Shown: positions 1 to 8,632 of the stretch, one piece after another
Position numbering within the stretch: the first letter of the stretch is position 1
Layout of the letters: the number at the start of each line of letters is the position of its first letter
The notes under the pieces: model-generated
The model's input: the letters and a program-made list of their open reading frames with translations, nothing else
What the model was told of the DNA's origin: nothing
Database searches by the model: none
Program-made: the position numbers and the translations under genes
Assembly (NCBI GenBank): GCA_012517935.1
Contig: JAAYUA010000022.1
Location: 1 to 50,961, forward strand
DNA length: 50,961 nucleotides
Origin: Acetobacter sp.
Lineage (GTDB): Bacteria > Pseudomonadota > Alphaproteobacteria > Acetobacterales > Acetobacteraceae
Direction: 5' to 3'

Positions 1-1139
1 ACATGAGTTTTGTGTGGGGAGACGAGAATGTCGATTTTCTTCGTCGTCGTTATGATGCGCTGAAAGATCATCCTCTTTTTTCAGGGATGAGCTATTCTGA
101 AGACAGAACGCAGCTTGAACAGTGGATGCCACTGGTCATGAAAAATCGTCCTGCGGGTCAGAAACTGGCTGCGACATGGACCGCAGCAGGAACTGACGTC
201 AATTTCGGAGCTTTGACCAGAATTCTGTTCGGTGCGCTGAAAGAAACGGCAGGATTTTCTCTCTCAACAGCACATGAAGTGACCGATCTGAAACGTGGTC
301 CGGATGGATTGTGGCAGGTCAGCGTAAAAAATCTTCTGACAGGCGCTTCCAGAGCAGTTTCGTCACGCTTCGTGTTTATCGGTGCGGGTGGAGCGGCTCT
401 GACGCTACTGCAAAAGAGCGGTATTCCAGAATCGCGTGGAATCGGTGGATTCCCGGTGAGCGGACAGTTTCTGCGTTGCAAAAATCCGGATGTTATCCGT
501 GCGCATCAAGCGAAAGTTTATGGCAAGGCATCTGTCGGAGCGCCTCCGATGTCGGTGCCTCATCTTGATACACGGATGATCGAAGGTGAGCCGGCATTGT
601 TGTTCGGTCCATATGCAGGATTCTCGACCCGTTTCTTGAAAAAAGGTTCGCTGCTGGATCTGCCTCTGTCGATCAAAGGCAATAATATTGGTGCGATGAT
701 GGCTGTCGGCCGTGATCACTGGGACTTAACAAAATATCTGATTCAGCAGGTAATGCAGTCTGCTGGTGATCGGATGAAGGCATTGCGTGATTTTGTCCCT
801 GATGCTCGTGACGAAGATTGGGAACTGGTGGTTGCAGGCCAGCGTGTGCAGGTTATCAAATCAGATCCGGTCAAGGGCGGAGTCTTGCAGTTTGGTACGG
901 AAGTCGTGACTGCGGCTGATGGTTCGGTGGCTGCTCTGCTTGGCGCTTCACCAGGAGCATCCACGGCTGCACCAATTATGCTGGATGTTATCAAACGCTG
1001 CTTTACTCAGGAACTTCCACGCTGGGAAAGCAAGCTGAAAGAGATCATTCCGTCATACGGCACAAAACTGGCGGATAATCCGACTCTATGTGCAGAGTTG
1101 CGGGCCCGGACTTCAGACCTTCTGAAGCTTGATAAATAA
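1..1139 (+). CDS. mqo: Malate:quinone oxidoreductase, C-terminal part (gene starts before the window)
   Basis: The reading frame is already open at the window edge; the methionine at position 3 lies inside the conserved stretch MSFVWGDENVDFL of membrane-associated, FAD-dependent malate:quinone oxidoreductase, so it is not the true start. About 378 residues are present out of roughly 500 in the family, so the N-terminal FAD-binding part is missing. The enzyme oxidises malate to oxaloacetate and passes electrons to the quinone pool, bypassing NAD-dependent malate dehydrogenase. The C-terminal part, including the GASPGAST segment that closes over the flavin, is intact. A strong terminator follows directly after the stop, so mqo is the last gene of its transcript. 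Identification is by recognised family sequence. Confidence 0.93.
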   Translation, partial: MSFVWGDENVDFLRRRYDALKDHPLFSGMSYSEDRTQLEQWMPLVMKNRPAGQKLAATWTAAGTDVNFGALTRILFGALKETAGFSLSTAHEVTDLKRGPDGLWQVSVKNLLTGASRAVSSRFVFIGAGGAALTLLQKSGIPESRGIGGFPVSGQFLRCKNPDVIRAHQAKVYGKASVGAPPMSVPHLDTRMIEGEPALLFGPYAGFSTRFLKKGSLLDLPLSIKGNNIGAMMAVGRDHWDLTKYLIQQVMQSAGDRMKALRDFVPDARDEDWELVVAGQRVQVIKSDPVKGGVLQFGTEVVTAADGSVAALLGASPGASTAAPIMLDVIKRCFTQELPRWESKLKEIIPSYGTKLADNPTLCAELRARTSDLLKLDK

Positions 1140-1153
1140 ATAGAGTTATTGAA

Positions 1154-1188
1154 GGTCAGTTACATATCTTATGTAGCTGGCCTTTTTT
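1154..1188 (+). terminator. Rho-independent terminator of mqo
   Basis: A 13-bp stem (1154-1166 pairing with 1170-1182, including G-U pairs) with a 3-base loop is followed by six T residues. It starts 15 bases after the mqo stop codon, which is ideal geometry for an intrinsic terminator. Confidence 0.9.
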
Positions 1189-1288
1189 GAATTTCCTGGA
1201 TTTTTTCGCACGGTATCAACCGCTTGCTCAATGCCGATAGGAAAATCTGTTTCTTATATAGGGATCGGATTCGCTTTTGCCAGAATTC

Positions 1289-1362
1289 TGGAGGTCCGGG
1301 CGGGAATCGAACCCACGTACGCGGATTTGCAGTCCGCTGCATCACCATTCTGCCACCGGACC
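1289..1362 (-). tRNA. tRNA-Cys (anticodon GCA)
   Basis: Read on the minus strand, a 7-bp acceptor stem (GGTCCGG with CCGGACC) is followed by discriminator T and an encoded CCA end. The anticodon loop reads CTGCAAA, giving anticodon GCA for cysteine, and the T-arm contains GGGTTCGATTCCC. Length with CCA is 74 bases. Apparent protein frames through this segment are translated tRNA sequence and are not genes. The gene sits antisense between mqo and the downstream methyltransferase gene. Confidence 0.96.
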
Positions 1363-1537
1363 GGTGAGCGGTGCTGCTATATCTCTCAGACCGTTGAAGC
1401 GGTCAAGCTGTTCCTGCCGGGTTCCTGATATTATTGTGCAGAGCCGCTACGAAAAAAACAGGCTATCCCTGATCACACAGGCAGGGCTATGCCATGAGAA
1501 ACACCTTTTCTGCCCTGTGAATGCTGAGAGCGTGCTG

Positions 1538-2242
1538 ATGATCAATTCCGTGTCCGTCACGACTGTCCCGTCTTTTTCGACCGTTGGCGTAGACTTTCCT
1601 TCTGCCCGCGCCTTGATGGTTGATGATCAGGTCAGGCCGGTCGAAGTCAGTGATCCGCGTATTATCGCCGCTATGCGCGTTCTGCCGCGTGAGCGTTGCG
1701 TGCCGGAGCAGCTGCGTCAATTCGCCTATAATGATCGGACATTATCGCTTGGACATGGCCGGGTTCTGATGCAGGCCATGGTAACGGCCCGTCTGATTCA
1801 GGCTGCGACTATCCGCGAAGGCGAGAAAGTCCTGCTGGTTGCGGCGGGGACGGGTTATTCCAGCGGAATACTGAGCAGTATGGGAGCAGAGGTGATCGCG
1901 TTGGAATCGTCCGCCGATCTTGCAACGATTGGCCGGGCATTTACCGAGCGTGCCGCACCTGGTGTGATGTGGGAAGAGGGACCCTTGTCACGGGGAGCAA
2001 CTGATGAATCGCCGTATGATGTGATTTTTTTCAACGGTGCTGTCTCGGAAATCCCGGCTTTTTGTGGATCGCAGCTCCGTTCCGGCGGACGTGTGGTCGG
2101 GATTTTGCGTCGCGTTGGTGGTCTGCATTCCATTTTCACGGCCACTCTGGAAAAAAGTGGCGAGTGGAATATTCGTTACAGCCTTGATGTCGACGTGCCT
2201 CTTCTTCCTGAACTTGCTCCAGCGCCAGAATTCCGGTTTTGA
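1538..2242 (+). CDS. pcm: Protein-L-isoaspartate O-methyltransferase family protein
   Basis: 234 residues of the PCMT fold, a family that uses S-adenosylmethionine to methylate L-isoaspartyl residues in damaged proteins. Visible features are the N-terminal segment ending in MVDDQVRP, followed by RVLPRERCVPE and a SAM-binding core (LLVAAGTGYSSGILS, residues about 105-119). The canonical loop is usually richer in glycine and has a conserved acidic residue, so this belongs to the divergent alphaproteobacterial group found beside tolC, and catalytic activity on isoaspartate is not assured. The frame stays open upstream through the antisense tRNA, so ATG 1538, preceded by GAGAG, was chosen; ATG 1614 is an alternative. 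It precedes tolC, popZ and valS on the same strand. Confidence 0.8.
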   Translation: MINSVSVTTVPSFSTVGVDFPSARALMVDDQVRPVEVSDPRIIAAMRVLPRERCVPEQLRQFAYNDRTLSLGHGRVLMQAMVTARLIQAATIREGEKVLLVAAGTGYSSGILSSMGAEVIALESSADLATIGRAFTERAAPGVMWEEGPLSRGATDESPYDVIFFNGAVSEIPAFCGSQLRSGGRVVGILRRVGGLHSIFTATLEKSGEWNIRYSLDVDVPLLPELAPAPEFRF

Positions 2243-2260
2243 AATTTCGATAATTCATCT

Positions 2261-2316
2261 CTGAATGCCCATCCATTTTCTCAGGATGGAAAAAGTCGTG
2301 GTATCGTGGCATTCAG
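2261..2316. repeat. Nested inverted repeats between pcm and tolC
   Basis: CTGAATGCC at 2261-2269 is matched by its reverse complement at 2308-2316, and inside it CCATCC (2269-2274) pairs with GGATGG (2284-2289), which is followed by five A. There is no T-tract on the plus strand, so this is not a normal terminator for pcm. It lies just before the tolC ribosome-binding site and could be a leader structure or attenuator; function unknown. Confidence 0.45.
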
Positions 2317-2365
2317 CAGAGGATGAGGCGGCATCTCCGTGTCTCATCAGGCTCGGGAGAACAGA

Positions 2366-3805
2366 ATGCGGCATGTGTGGTTTGCCGGGGTTGGTCTAAG
2401 CACAATCCTGTCCTGCTCAACGGCGTTGGCGCAGAAATATGACGGTAGCGGTTCTCCGACCTTCATCCCGCACACTTTGCAGGAAGCTCTCTCGTCTGCC
2501 TATCTGACGAATCCGACATTGTTGCAGGAGCGCGCCACTTTGCGTGCGACCGATGAACAGGTGCCGACGGCTCTGGCTGGTTGGCATCCAAAAATCACCG
2601 GGACATTCGCCCCAAGTTATTACAAGGGTGAAAGCAACTATTTCGGCAGTACGGACGGCGGTGGCGGCGGGTATAATCGTAAATACAATACCTTTGGTTA
2701 CAGCAGCATGGCGACCGTTCAGCAACCAATATGGACGGGAGGCAAGACGACTGCATCGACGCATCAGGCAGTGAATCGCGTCATGGCTGAGCGCGCGCAT
2801 CTTATTTCTGTCGAACAGCAGGTTTTCTCAGATGTTGTCAGCGCTTATGTGAGTGTTGTGCAGGACGAGCAGTTGCTGGCAATCGGTATCAATAACCAGC
2901 ATGTTCTTGAGCAGCAGTTCAAGGCAACGAAAATTCGTTTTCGTGATGGTGAGTTGACCCGAACCGATGTCGCTCAGGCAGAGACCTCTCTGGCGTCTGC
3001 GATCGCATCACGTCGACAGGCAGAAGGTAATCTGCAGGCCGCCCAGGCGACCTATATGCAGGTGGTTGGTATAGCACCGCCTCCGAATCTTGAGCCGCCA
3101 CAGCCACTGCAATTGCCGGTCAATAGCGAAACGGAAGCGGTCCATATGGCCGTGGACAATAATCCTGACGTTATCGCCGCACTGTTTGCAGAGGCTTCAC
3201 AAAAAGATGCCGTAGCTGTCGCCATGGCCGCGCTGATGCCGTCCATCACGGCGAATCTGGCCTATTCCCATGCAAAGAATCAGCAGCTCGATAATCAGCT
3301 GAATGACAACAAATACGCCACGCTGAATATCAACGTTCCGATTTATCAGGGAGGATCGGAATATGCAGGGGTCAGGCAGGCGAAGCAGCAGACACAAGCG
3401 GCGCATCGTGCGGTTGATGTGCAACGCCGTTCGGCGGCACAGGCTGCTGCTTCCAACTGGCAGAAATTGCTGAGCTACAAGGCGGCTATCAGCAGTGATC
3501 GGATTGCCATCAAGGCAGGCTATATCGCGCTTGATGGTGTTCAGCGTCAGGCTATTGTTGGAACGAGTTCAACCCTTGAAGTCCTGCAGCAGCAAAGCAC
3601 CCTGTTGTCCGCTCAGACGGCGTTGGTGCAGGATCTGGGGAATATGGTCACGACCTCTTATGGTGTTGCCTCGGCTATCGGGCGTTTGACCGCACGCGAC
3701 CTGCATCTTCGCGTTCCGCTCTATGATGAGAAAGCCTATTATAATGCGGTGAAGGATCGTCTCTGGGGCATCAATGACTATGCGACCAATGAGCCTGGAC
3801 GTTGA
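2366..3805 (+). CDS. tolC: TolC-family outer membrane efflux protein
   Basis: 479 residues. The protein forms the outer-membrane channel and periplasmic alpha-barrel of type I secretion and RND or ABC efflux systems. It has a cleavable signal peptide (hydrophobic stretch then STALAQ, cut near residue 23), the TolC-type start of the mature part (LQEALSSAYLTNPTL) and two internally homologous alpha-helical halves with long heptad-like segments. ATG 2366 was chosen over GTG 2339 because GGGAG lies 6 bases upstream and the signal peptide then begins properly (MRHVWFAGVG). The order methyltransferase-tolC-popZ-valS is a known alphaproteobacterial arrangement. The transport partners are not in this window. 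Confidence 0.93.
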   Translation: MRHVWFAGVGLSTILSCSTALAQKYDGSGSPTFIPHTLQEALSSAYLTNPTLLQERATLRATDEQVPTALAGWHPKITGTFAPSYYKGESNYFGSTDGGGGGYNRKYNTFGYSSMATVQQPIWTGGKTTASTHQAVNRVMAERAHLISVEQQVFSDVVSAYVSVVQDEQLLAIGINNQHVLEQQFKATKIRFRDGELTRTDVAQAETSLASAIASRRQAEGNLQAAQATYMQVVGIAPPPNLEPPQPLQLPVNSETEAVHMAVDNNPDVIAALFAEASQKDAVAVAMAALMPSITANLAYSHAKNQQLDNQLNDNKYATLNINVPIYQGGSEYAGVRQAKQQTQAAHRAVDVQRRSAAQAAASNWQKLLSYKAAISSDRIAIKAGYIALDGVQRQAIVGTSSTLEVLQQQSTLLSAQTALVQDLGNMVTTSYGVASAIGRLTARDLHLRVPLYDEKAYYNAVKDRLWGINDYATNEPGR

Positions 3806-3850
3806 TGATATCGGGCAGCGATAATTCTGTTTTCATTCAATAGAAACGAA

Positions 3851-4138
3851 ATGGACACCGCGTTGCACGGTAATGCTCCGGATATTCTTTCGGTTTACAA
3901 TGTCATTCGCGAATTGACCGCGACTTTGCCTGCTCCTGAGCGAAGGAGAACGTTTGTTTCCACGACTGGAGACAGCCTTCTTGTTCCTCCTTCGCCGCAT
4001 GTGATGGCTGCACGGCGTGCAGCGCGGATTGAAGAAACGATCAGGAAAGAGATTCAGGCCGGGCTTGATGATTGGCTGAGTCTGAATCTTCCGCGTATTG
4101 TGCAGTCGGCGATACGGCGTGCCGATCAGCAGAATTGA
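3851..4138 (+). CDS. popZ: Very short PopZ-like (DUF2497) polar organising protein
   Basis: 95 residues. PopZ forms a polar microdomain that anchors the chromosomal origin through ParB and recruits cell-cycle factors. The C-terminal part, LDDWLSLNLPRIVQSAIRR (residues about 72-90), matches the DUF2497 signature built around WLD-x-NLP-x-(I/M)V, preceded by a helical segment (residues 50-70). Near the N-terminus, DILSVYNVIREL resembles the conserved first helix (EILASIRRI type). Between them only about 25 residues remain, and the acidic, proline-rich linker of Caulobacter PopZ (177 residues in total) is absent. Position between tolC and valS matches Caulobacter popZ and is the second line of evidence. 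There is no clear Shine-Dalgarno before ATG 3851. Polar function is inferred, not shown. Confidence 0.75.
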   Translation: MDTALHGNAPDILSVYNVIRELTATLPAPERRRTFVSTTGDSLLVPPSPHVMAARRAARIEETIRKEIQAGLDDWLSLNLPRIVQSAIRRADQQN

Positions 4139-4284
4139 GGTTTCTGCACCGCAGAACTCCCGCACATAGCTCTTTATCCTGCGCTGGCAGTTCCGTTCTT
4201 GTCGATCTCATGGCAGAAAAGCCACCTGTTTCGGTCGGAGCTTATGCTTTCCGTCCGTTTTTTCTGTCTGCGGTTGATTGAGAG

Positions 4285-6987
4285 ATGTTGAACAAAACGT
4301 TCCTGCCCGGCGAAACCGAATCCCGCCTCTATGCCCTTTGGGAAGCAGGTGACGCCTTCTCTGCTCGCCCGGATAGCAAGGCTGATCCCTTCACGATCAT
4401 GATCCCGCCGCCGAATGTGACGGGAAATCTGCATATTGGTCATGCCCTGACGATGACCCTGCAGGACGCTCTGATTCGGTGGCGCAGGATGCAGGGACGC
4501 GACACGTTGTGGCAGCCGGGCACCGATCACGCAGGTATTGCGACGCAGTTGATGGTCGAACGTGCCCTGATCGCGGAGAAGAGTTCTCGCGCTGAACTTG
4601 GGCGTGACGGCTTCATCGAACGGGTCTGGCAGTGGAAAGGCGAGTCCGGCGGTGCAATCACCCGCCAGCTTCGGCGCCTTGGTGCCTCTCCTGATTGGAA
4701 GCGTGAGCGCTTCACCATGGATGAAGGTCTGTCGAAATCGGTTCGTGAGGTTTTCGTCACCCTGTATCGCGAAGGGCTGATTTACCGCGACCGGCGTCTG
4801 GTCAACTGGGACCCGGTTTTCCGCTCCGCCATTTCCGACCTGGAAGTGGACAGCAAGGAAGTTCGCGGCTCACTCTGGCACATCATCTATCCGGTTGAAG
4901 GCACGGAAGAAACCATTACCGTTGCGACGACGCGTCCGGAAACCATGCTTGGCGATACGGCTGTTGCCGTTCATCCTGAGGATCCGCGTTACAGCGCACT
5001 GGTTGGCAAGTTCGTCATTCTGCCGTTGACGGGGCGGCGTATTCCGATTGTGGCTGATGCTTATTCCGATCCGGAAAAAGGCACCGGCGCCGTCAAAATT
5101 ACCCCGGCGCATGATTTCAACGATTTTGAAGTTGGACGCCGTCACAACCTGCCGATGCCGTCTGTCCTTGATGAAGGCGCTCAGGTGATCCTGACGGAGA
5201 TTGCAGACGAAATCTCTGCAGTTCCCGGTCTGGCGGATCCTGTCTTTGTCCAGTCGCTTGAAGGAAAAACACGCGAGCAAGCGCGTAAGGAGATTGTCGC
5301 GGAACTGGAGCGACTTGGTTTCCTTGCCAAAATTGAGCCACATACGAATCAGGTGCCTCATGCCGAGCGTGGTGGTGCTGTGGTGGAACCGCGTCTGACC
5401 ACCCAGTGGTATTGCGATGCAGGCACGCTGGCCGGCCCGGCGATCGAGGCGGTCGAAAGCGGGAAAGTCAATTTTGTTCCCAAGCAGTGGGAAAATACTT
5501 TCTTCTCGTGGATGCGGGATATTCAGCCCTGGTGCATCTCCCGTCAGCTCTGGTGGGGTCATCGTATCCCGGCATGGTATGGGCCCGATGGTCATGTCTT
5601 TGTCGCGGGGGATGAGGCCGAGGCCATCAGACAGGCTGAGGATCATTATGGTGACAAGGTCGAGTTGACGCAGGACGAAGACGTTCTTGATACGTGGTTC
5701 TCTTCTGCCCTGTGGCCGTTTTCCACGCTTGGCTGGCCGGAAAAGACGCCGGAACTCGATCGCTATTATCCGACGGATGTTCTGGTCACCGGTTTTGACA
5801 TCATCTTCTTCTGGGTGGCCCGGATGATGATGATGGGGTTGCACTTCATGAAGGATGTGCCGTTCCGGACGGTCTTCATCCATGGTCTGGTCCGCGATGA
5901 GAAGGGCCAGAAGATGTCGAAGAGCAAAGGCAATGGCCTTGATCCTCTGGAAGTGGTCGAGGAATTTGGTGCGGATGCTCTGCGCTTCACGATATGCGCC
6001 CTGACGGGTCTGGGACGTGATGTGAAGCTTGGTCCGAAGCGGGTTGAGGATTATCGCAGTTTCGTCACCAAACTCTGGAACGCGGCCCGTTTCTGCGAGA
6101 TGAATCTGGTCACGCCGGCCCCTGATTTCGACCCGGCATCCGTAAAAACACCATTGGCACGCTGGCTGGTTCATGAGACGGCTCAGGCAGTGCGTGAAGC
6201 GACTGCGGCTCTCGAAGTTTATCGCTTCGATGAATATGCCGCAGTGACTTATCGTTTCGTGTGGAACTGTTTCTGTGACTGGTTCCTTGAGTTTGCCAAG
6301 CCGGTTTTCTCATCTGACCATGCAGAAGAAGCGCGTGAACTGCGCGCTGTGACGGCATGGGCGCTGGAAACGATTCTACGGCTGCTTCAGCCGGTCATGC
6401 CGTTTGTGACTGATTCCATTTGGTCCTCCTTCGGGTTTGGAACAGAGGGAGATCTGATTGCGGCTTCATGGCCTGTTCCCGTTGAAGTGGCAGGTGCTGA
6501 AACTGCGTGTGCCGAAGTTGATTGGGCCATCCGGTTTATTACCGAGGTTAGGACCATTCGTGCGGAGATGAACATTCCTCCCTCACGTCCGTCACCCGTC
6601 CTGTTGCGGGAGGCTTCGGCGGAAAGCGTCGCGCGTGCCGGACGCTGGCAGGAAGCCATTGCCCGTCTGGCGCGTGTTTCCGAAGTCGGGGTCATGGAAG
6701 GCAGCGACATGCCGGCGGGTGGCGCGGCTCAGACGGTTCTTGATGAGGCGACACTTGTATTGCCTCTTGCCGGGCTGATTGATCTGGAAGCCGAGCGTGT
6801 GCGTCTGAGCCGTGAACTGGAAAAGGCGGAAGCAGAGATCGCGAAGACCGAGCAGAAATTGTCCAATCCGAACTTTGTGACGCGTGGCAAGCCAGAGATC
6901 GTAGAAGAAACCCGCGCTCGTCTGGTGACGCAGCAGGGAGAAAGAGACCGGTTGAAAGCAGCGTTCGAGCGGATTGCCGATGCCTGA
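4285..6987 (+). CDS. valS: Valyl-tRNA synthetase
   Basis: 900 residues, cytoplasmic class Ia aminoacyl-tRNA synthetase that charges tRNA-Val. The HIGH motif is at residues 50-53 after PPPNVTGNL, the KMSKS motif at 543-547, and the large CP1 editing domain lies between them. The anticodon-binding domain follows, then a C-terminal coiled-coil arm (about residues 830-898, rich in E, K and R) typical of ValRS. ATG 4285 gives the usual N-terminus; the nearby GAGAG abuts the start codon, so translation initiation looks weak. It is the last gene of the plus-strand group and faces a minus-strand operon across a hairpin. Confidence 0.97.
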   Translation: MLNKTFLPGETESRLYALWEAGDAFSARPDSKADPFTIMIPPPNVTGNLHIGHALTMTLQDALIRWRRMQGRDTLWQPGTDHAGIATQLMVERALIAEKSSRAELGRDGFIERVWQWKGESGGAITRQLRRLGASPDWKRERFTMDEGLSKSVREVFVTLYREGLIYRDRRLVNWDPVFRSAISDLEVDSKEVRGSLWHIIYPVEGTEETITVATTRPETMLGDTAVAVHPEDPRYSALVGKFVILPLTGRRIPIVADAYSDPEKGTGAVKITPAHDFNDFEVGRRHNLPMPSVLDEGAQVILTEIADEISAVPGLADPVFVQSLEGKTREQARKEIVAELERLGFLAKIEPHTNQVPHAERGGAVVEPRLTTQWYCDAGTLAGPAIEAVESGKVNFVPKQWENTFFSWMRDIQPWCISRQLWWGHRIPAWYGPDGHVFVAGDEAEAIRQAEDHYGDKVELTQDEDVLDTWFSSALWPFSTLGWPEKTPELDRYYPTDVLVTGFDIIFFWVARMMMMGLHFMKDVPFRTVFIHGLVRDEKGQKMSKSKGNGLDPLEVVEEFGADALRFTICALTGLGRDVKLGPKRVEDYRSFVTKLWNAARFCEMNLVTPAPDFDPASVKTPLARWLVHETAQAVREATAALEVYRFDEYAAVTYRFVWNCFCDWFLEFAKPVFSSDHAEEARELRAVTAWALETILRLLQPVMPFVTDSIWSSFGFGTEGDLIAASWPVPVEVAGAETACAEVDWAIRFITEVRTIRAEMNIPPSRPSPVLLREASAESVARAGRWQEAIARLARVSEVGVMEGSDMPAGGAAQTVLDEATLVLPLAGLIDLEAERVRLSRELEKAEAEIAKTEQKLSNPNFVTRGKPEIVEETRARLVTQQGERDRLKAAFERIADA

Positions 6988-6993
6988 AACAGT

Positions 6994-7026
6994 GCTGGCG
7001 GCAGGCATTTCTGTCCTGCCGCCAGC
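6994..7026. terminator. Hairpin between convergent genes, probable terminator
   Basis: A perfect 12-bp stem (6994-7005 with 7015-7026, GC-rich) with a 9-base loop lies 7 bases after the valS stop and just before the stop of the convergent secreted-protein gene. The T-tracts on either side are poor, so it may act in both directions but weakly or with Rho. Confidence 0.6.
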
Positions 7027-7035
7027 GTTGATATT

Positions 7036-7617
7036 TCAGGGTATTTTAGATGAAACCGACGATTTGACGATTTGAAGCGTTGCCCGGGCCGCCCCGGTTT
7101 GCAATCCGGCCCAACTGAAACTGTAGGTATGCCCGTTTGCCTGCCACTGGATCTGTGCGGGAAATGTGTCGCCCATTGCATGTTCCGGGGTGAACAGGCT
7201 GCCATCACGCAGTTTTCTGGTAATGATCTGCCCATGGCGATCCGTCATCTGTTCAGGTTTTGCATCTGATACGGAATAGGTTCCAAGAGAGCAGTAATGC
7301 GCACCGTGACAGTCGGGTGTCGTGTCAAAAAACACCAGAACCTGATCGCTTTTTCCCACAGAGGTGGTCTCTGGTATGGCGGAAGAAGCGCCAGCGCTTT
7401 CCGTCCATGCATATAGCTTCGCCTTCGAATATGGGAGGCGTAATGGAAAGCCGACAGAGACACCCGAGGCTTTCAACGATTCGATAAGATCGTAATACCC
7501 CGATGCGGTTTTAGCGGGCTGCGTCAGGATGCCCCTGCATATGGCTTTTGTCGGGGCAAATGTCTGGAAGAGGACGCCGGACAGGCATGCAACCGACAGG
7601 AGAAGTGCTTTCTGCAT
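7036..7617 (-). CDS. Putative secreted protein of unknown function
   Basis: 193 residues; not recognised as a named family. It begins with a typical signal peptide (MQKALLLSVACLSGVLFQTF, cleavage near APTKA). The mature part holds three cysteines, including a pair in DCHGAHYCSLG that could form a disulfide, and has a mixed beta-strand character. ATG 7617 was chosen because GGAG lies 6 bases upstream; an in-frame ATG at 7629 lacks such a site. It lies 28 bases downstream of the EcsC gene on the same strand and is probably co-transcribed with it, so export to the periplasm or cell surface is the only functional inference possible. Confidence 0.7.
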   Translation of the reverse strand: MQKALLLSVACLSGVLFQTFAPTKAICRGILTQPAKTASGYYDLIESLKASGVSVGFPLRLPYSKAKLYAWTESAGASSAIPETTSVGKSDQVLVFFDTTPDCHGAHYCSLGTYSVSDAKPEQMTDRHGQIITRKLRDGSLFTPEHAMGDTFPAQIQWQANGHTYSFSWAGLQTGAARATLQIVKSSVSSKIP

Positions 7618-7645
7618 TTTGAACTCCATTTGGGTAGTGCTTCTT

Positions 7646-8503
7646 TCAGAAAGAAGCTTCGGCTTCCGCTGAGGCGTCCCGCATTGAAGTTGCCGTGTCA
7701 CGCACGACAGGGCCGTGCTCGCGTTCCAGTCGCCGGATTGTGAAGTGAGCACGGGCAAGAGCACGATAGTGATTCAGAAAAGCAGTGTTCAGTGCCGCGC
7801 CGCAAAGAGCACCCGCGACGGGCATCATCTGCATGCTCAGCTTCTGTCCCAATGCAAGACCATAATGTGAGGCGACTTCCGAGATCAGGAGGACGACAGG
7901 TCTTCCACGCAGAAGGGCACGTGCCGAGAAATATCCGAGTTCGCTTTCCCGTTCCGCCGCGACATTCGGGAATGCACGCAGGGCGAAGACTTCAAGGCAT
8001 GCACGGCGTGCGTCCTCTTCTGACAGATCTTCGCCTTCTTCACGCGCGATTCTCGCGATTTCACGCATGATGGTCAATGTGGTGAACGTGATATCCGGTC
8101 CCAGTCCAGCCAGCCCGACAAAGCCTCCAGCCGCGCCTGATACGGCCACTGCTGCCTGTAGAGCGGTTCCGCGGAGATTGCGGGCGCCACTGCTGTTCCG
8201 TGTGCGCGAGATCTGGAGTTCTGCTTCGGTGGCCGGGGATTTGAGGCCCGTCATTGCCACGTCAAACGCGCGGACCAACGCGGATTCTGCAAGACCGCGC
8301 ACCTTATCCTGTATTCCGGGTGCGACACCCATGCCTTTCAGGCCCAGCTGGGCGGCGTGCCCTACTGCGCCCCCCATAAGATCCGCCAGTTTGACCAGAA
8401 CACCTCGGCCGGCCTCAACCTGAGCGAGGGCCTGTTCCAGTTCCGTCAGCTCGGCTCCTGTCAGAGCCAGCGGAGCCAGATCATTGCCTGTGGGAGAATT
8501 CAT
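7646..8503 (-). CDS. EcsC family protein
   Basis: 285 residues. The sequence fits the EcsC family, named from the third protein of the Bacillus ecs ABC transporter locus; biochemical function is unknown. Two glycine/alanine-rich hydrophobic segments are visible, one near residues 112-140 (AVAVSGAAGGFVGLAGLGPD) and one near 225-245, with an acidic stretch (EEGEDLSEEDARR) between them, suggesting membrane association. ATG 8503 is preceded by AGGA at suitable spacing. No ABC transporter genes are adjacent, unlike in Bacillus. It is first in a two-gene minus-strand unit with the secreted protein downstream. Confidence 0.82.
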   Translation of the reverse strand: MNSPTGNDLAPLALTGAELTELEQALAQVEAGRGVLVKLADLMGGAVGHAAQLGLKGMGVAPGIQDKVRGLAESALVRAFDVAMTGLKSPATEAELQISRTRNSSGARNLRGTALQAAVAVSGAAGGFVGLAGLGPDITFTTLTIMREIARIAREEGEDLSEEDARRACLEVFALRAFPNVAAERESELGYFSARALLRGRPVVLLISEVASHYGLALGQKLSMQMMPVAGALCGAALNTAFLNHYRALARAHFTIRRLEREHGPVVRDTATSMRDASAEAEASF

Positions 8504-8632
8504 GTCGGTATCCTGTCGGAAAAAGAAACGAATGCAATCCTATTGCGTAAGTTCTGATAAGGTTAAAGAAAGAGGAACTGACGACAAGAGTTTCAGGCAG
8601 AAAGCAGCTGCCACAGAAACGGGAGACAACTG

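Noticed and set aside
1277..1537. Open reading extension upstream of pcm, with peptide RSGRESNPRTRICSP
   Set aside because: This is the translated antisense of tRNA-Cys, a well-known false protein signature; the frame has a better start at 1538.
4870..6174. 434-codon open frame on the minus strand
   Set aside because: It lies entirely antisense within valS, with Arg/His/Gln-rich composition typical of shadow frames and no recognisable domain.
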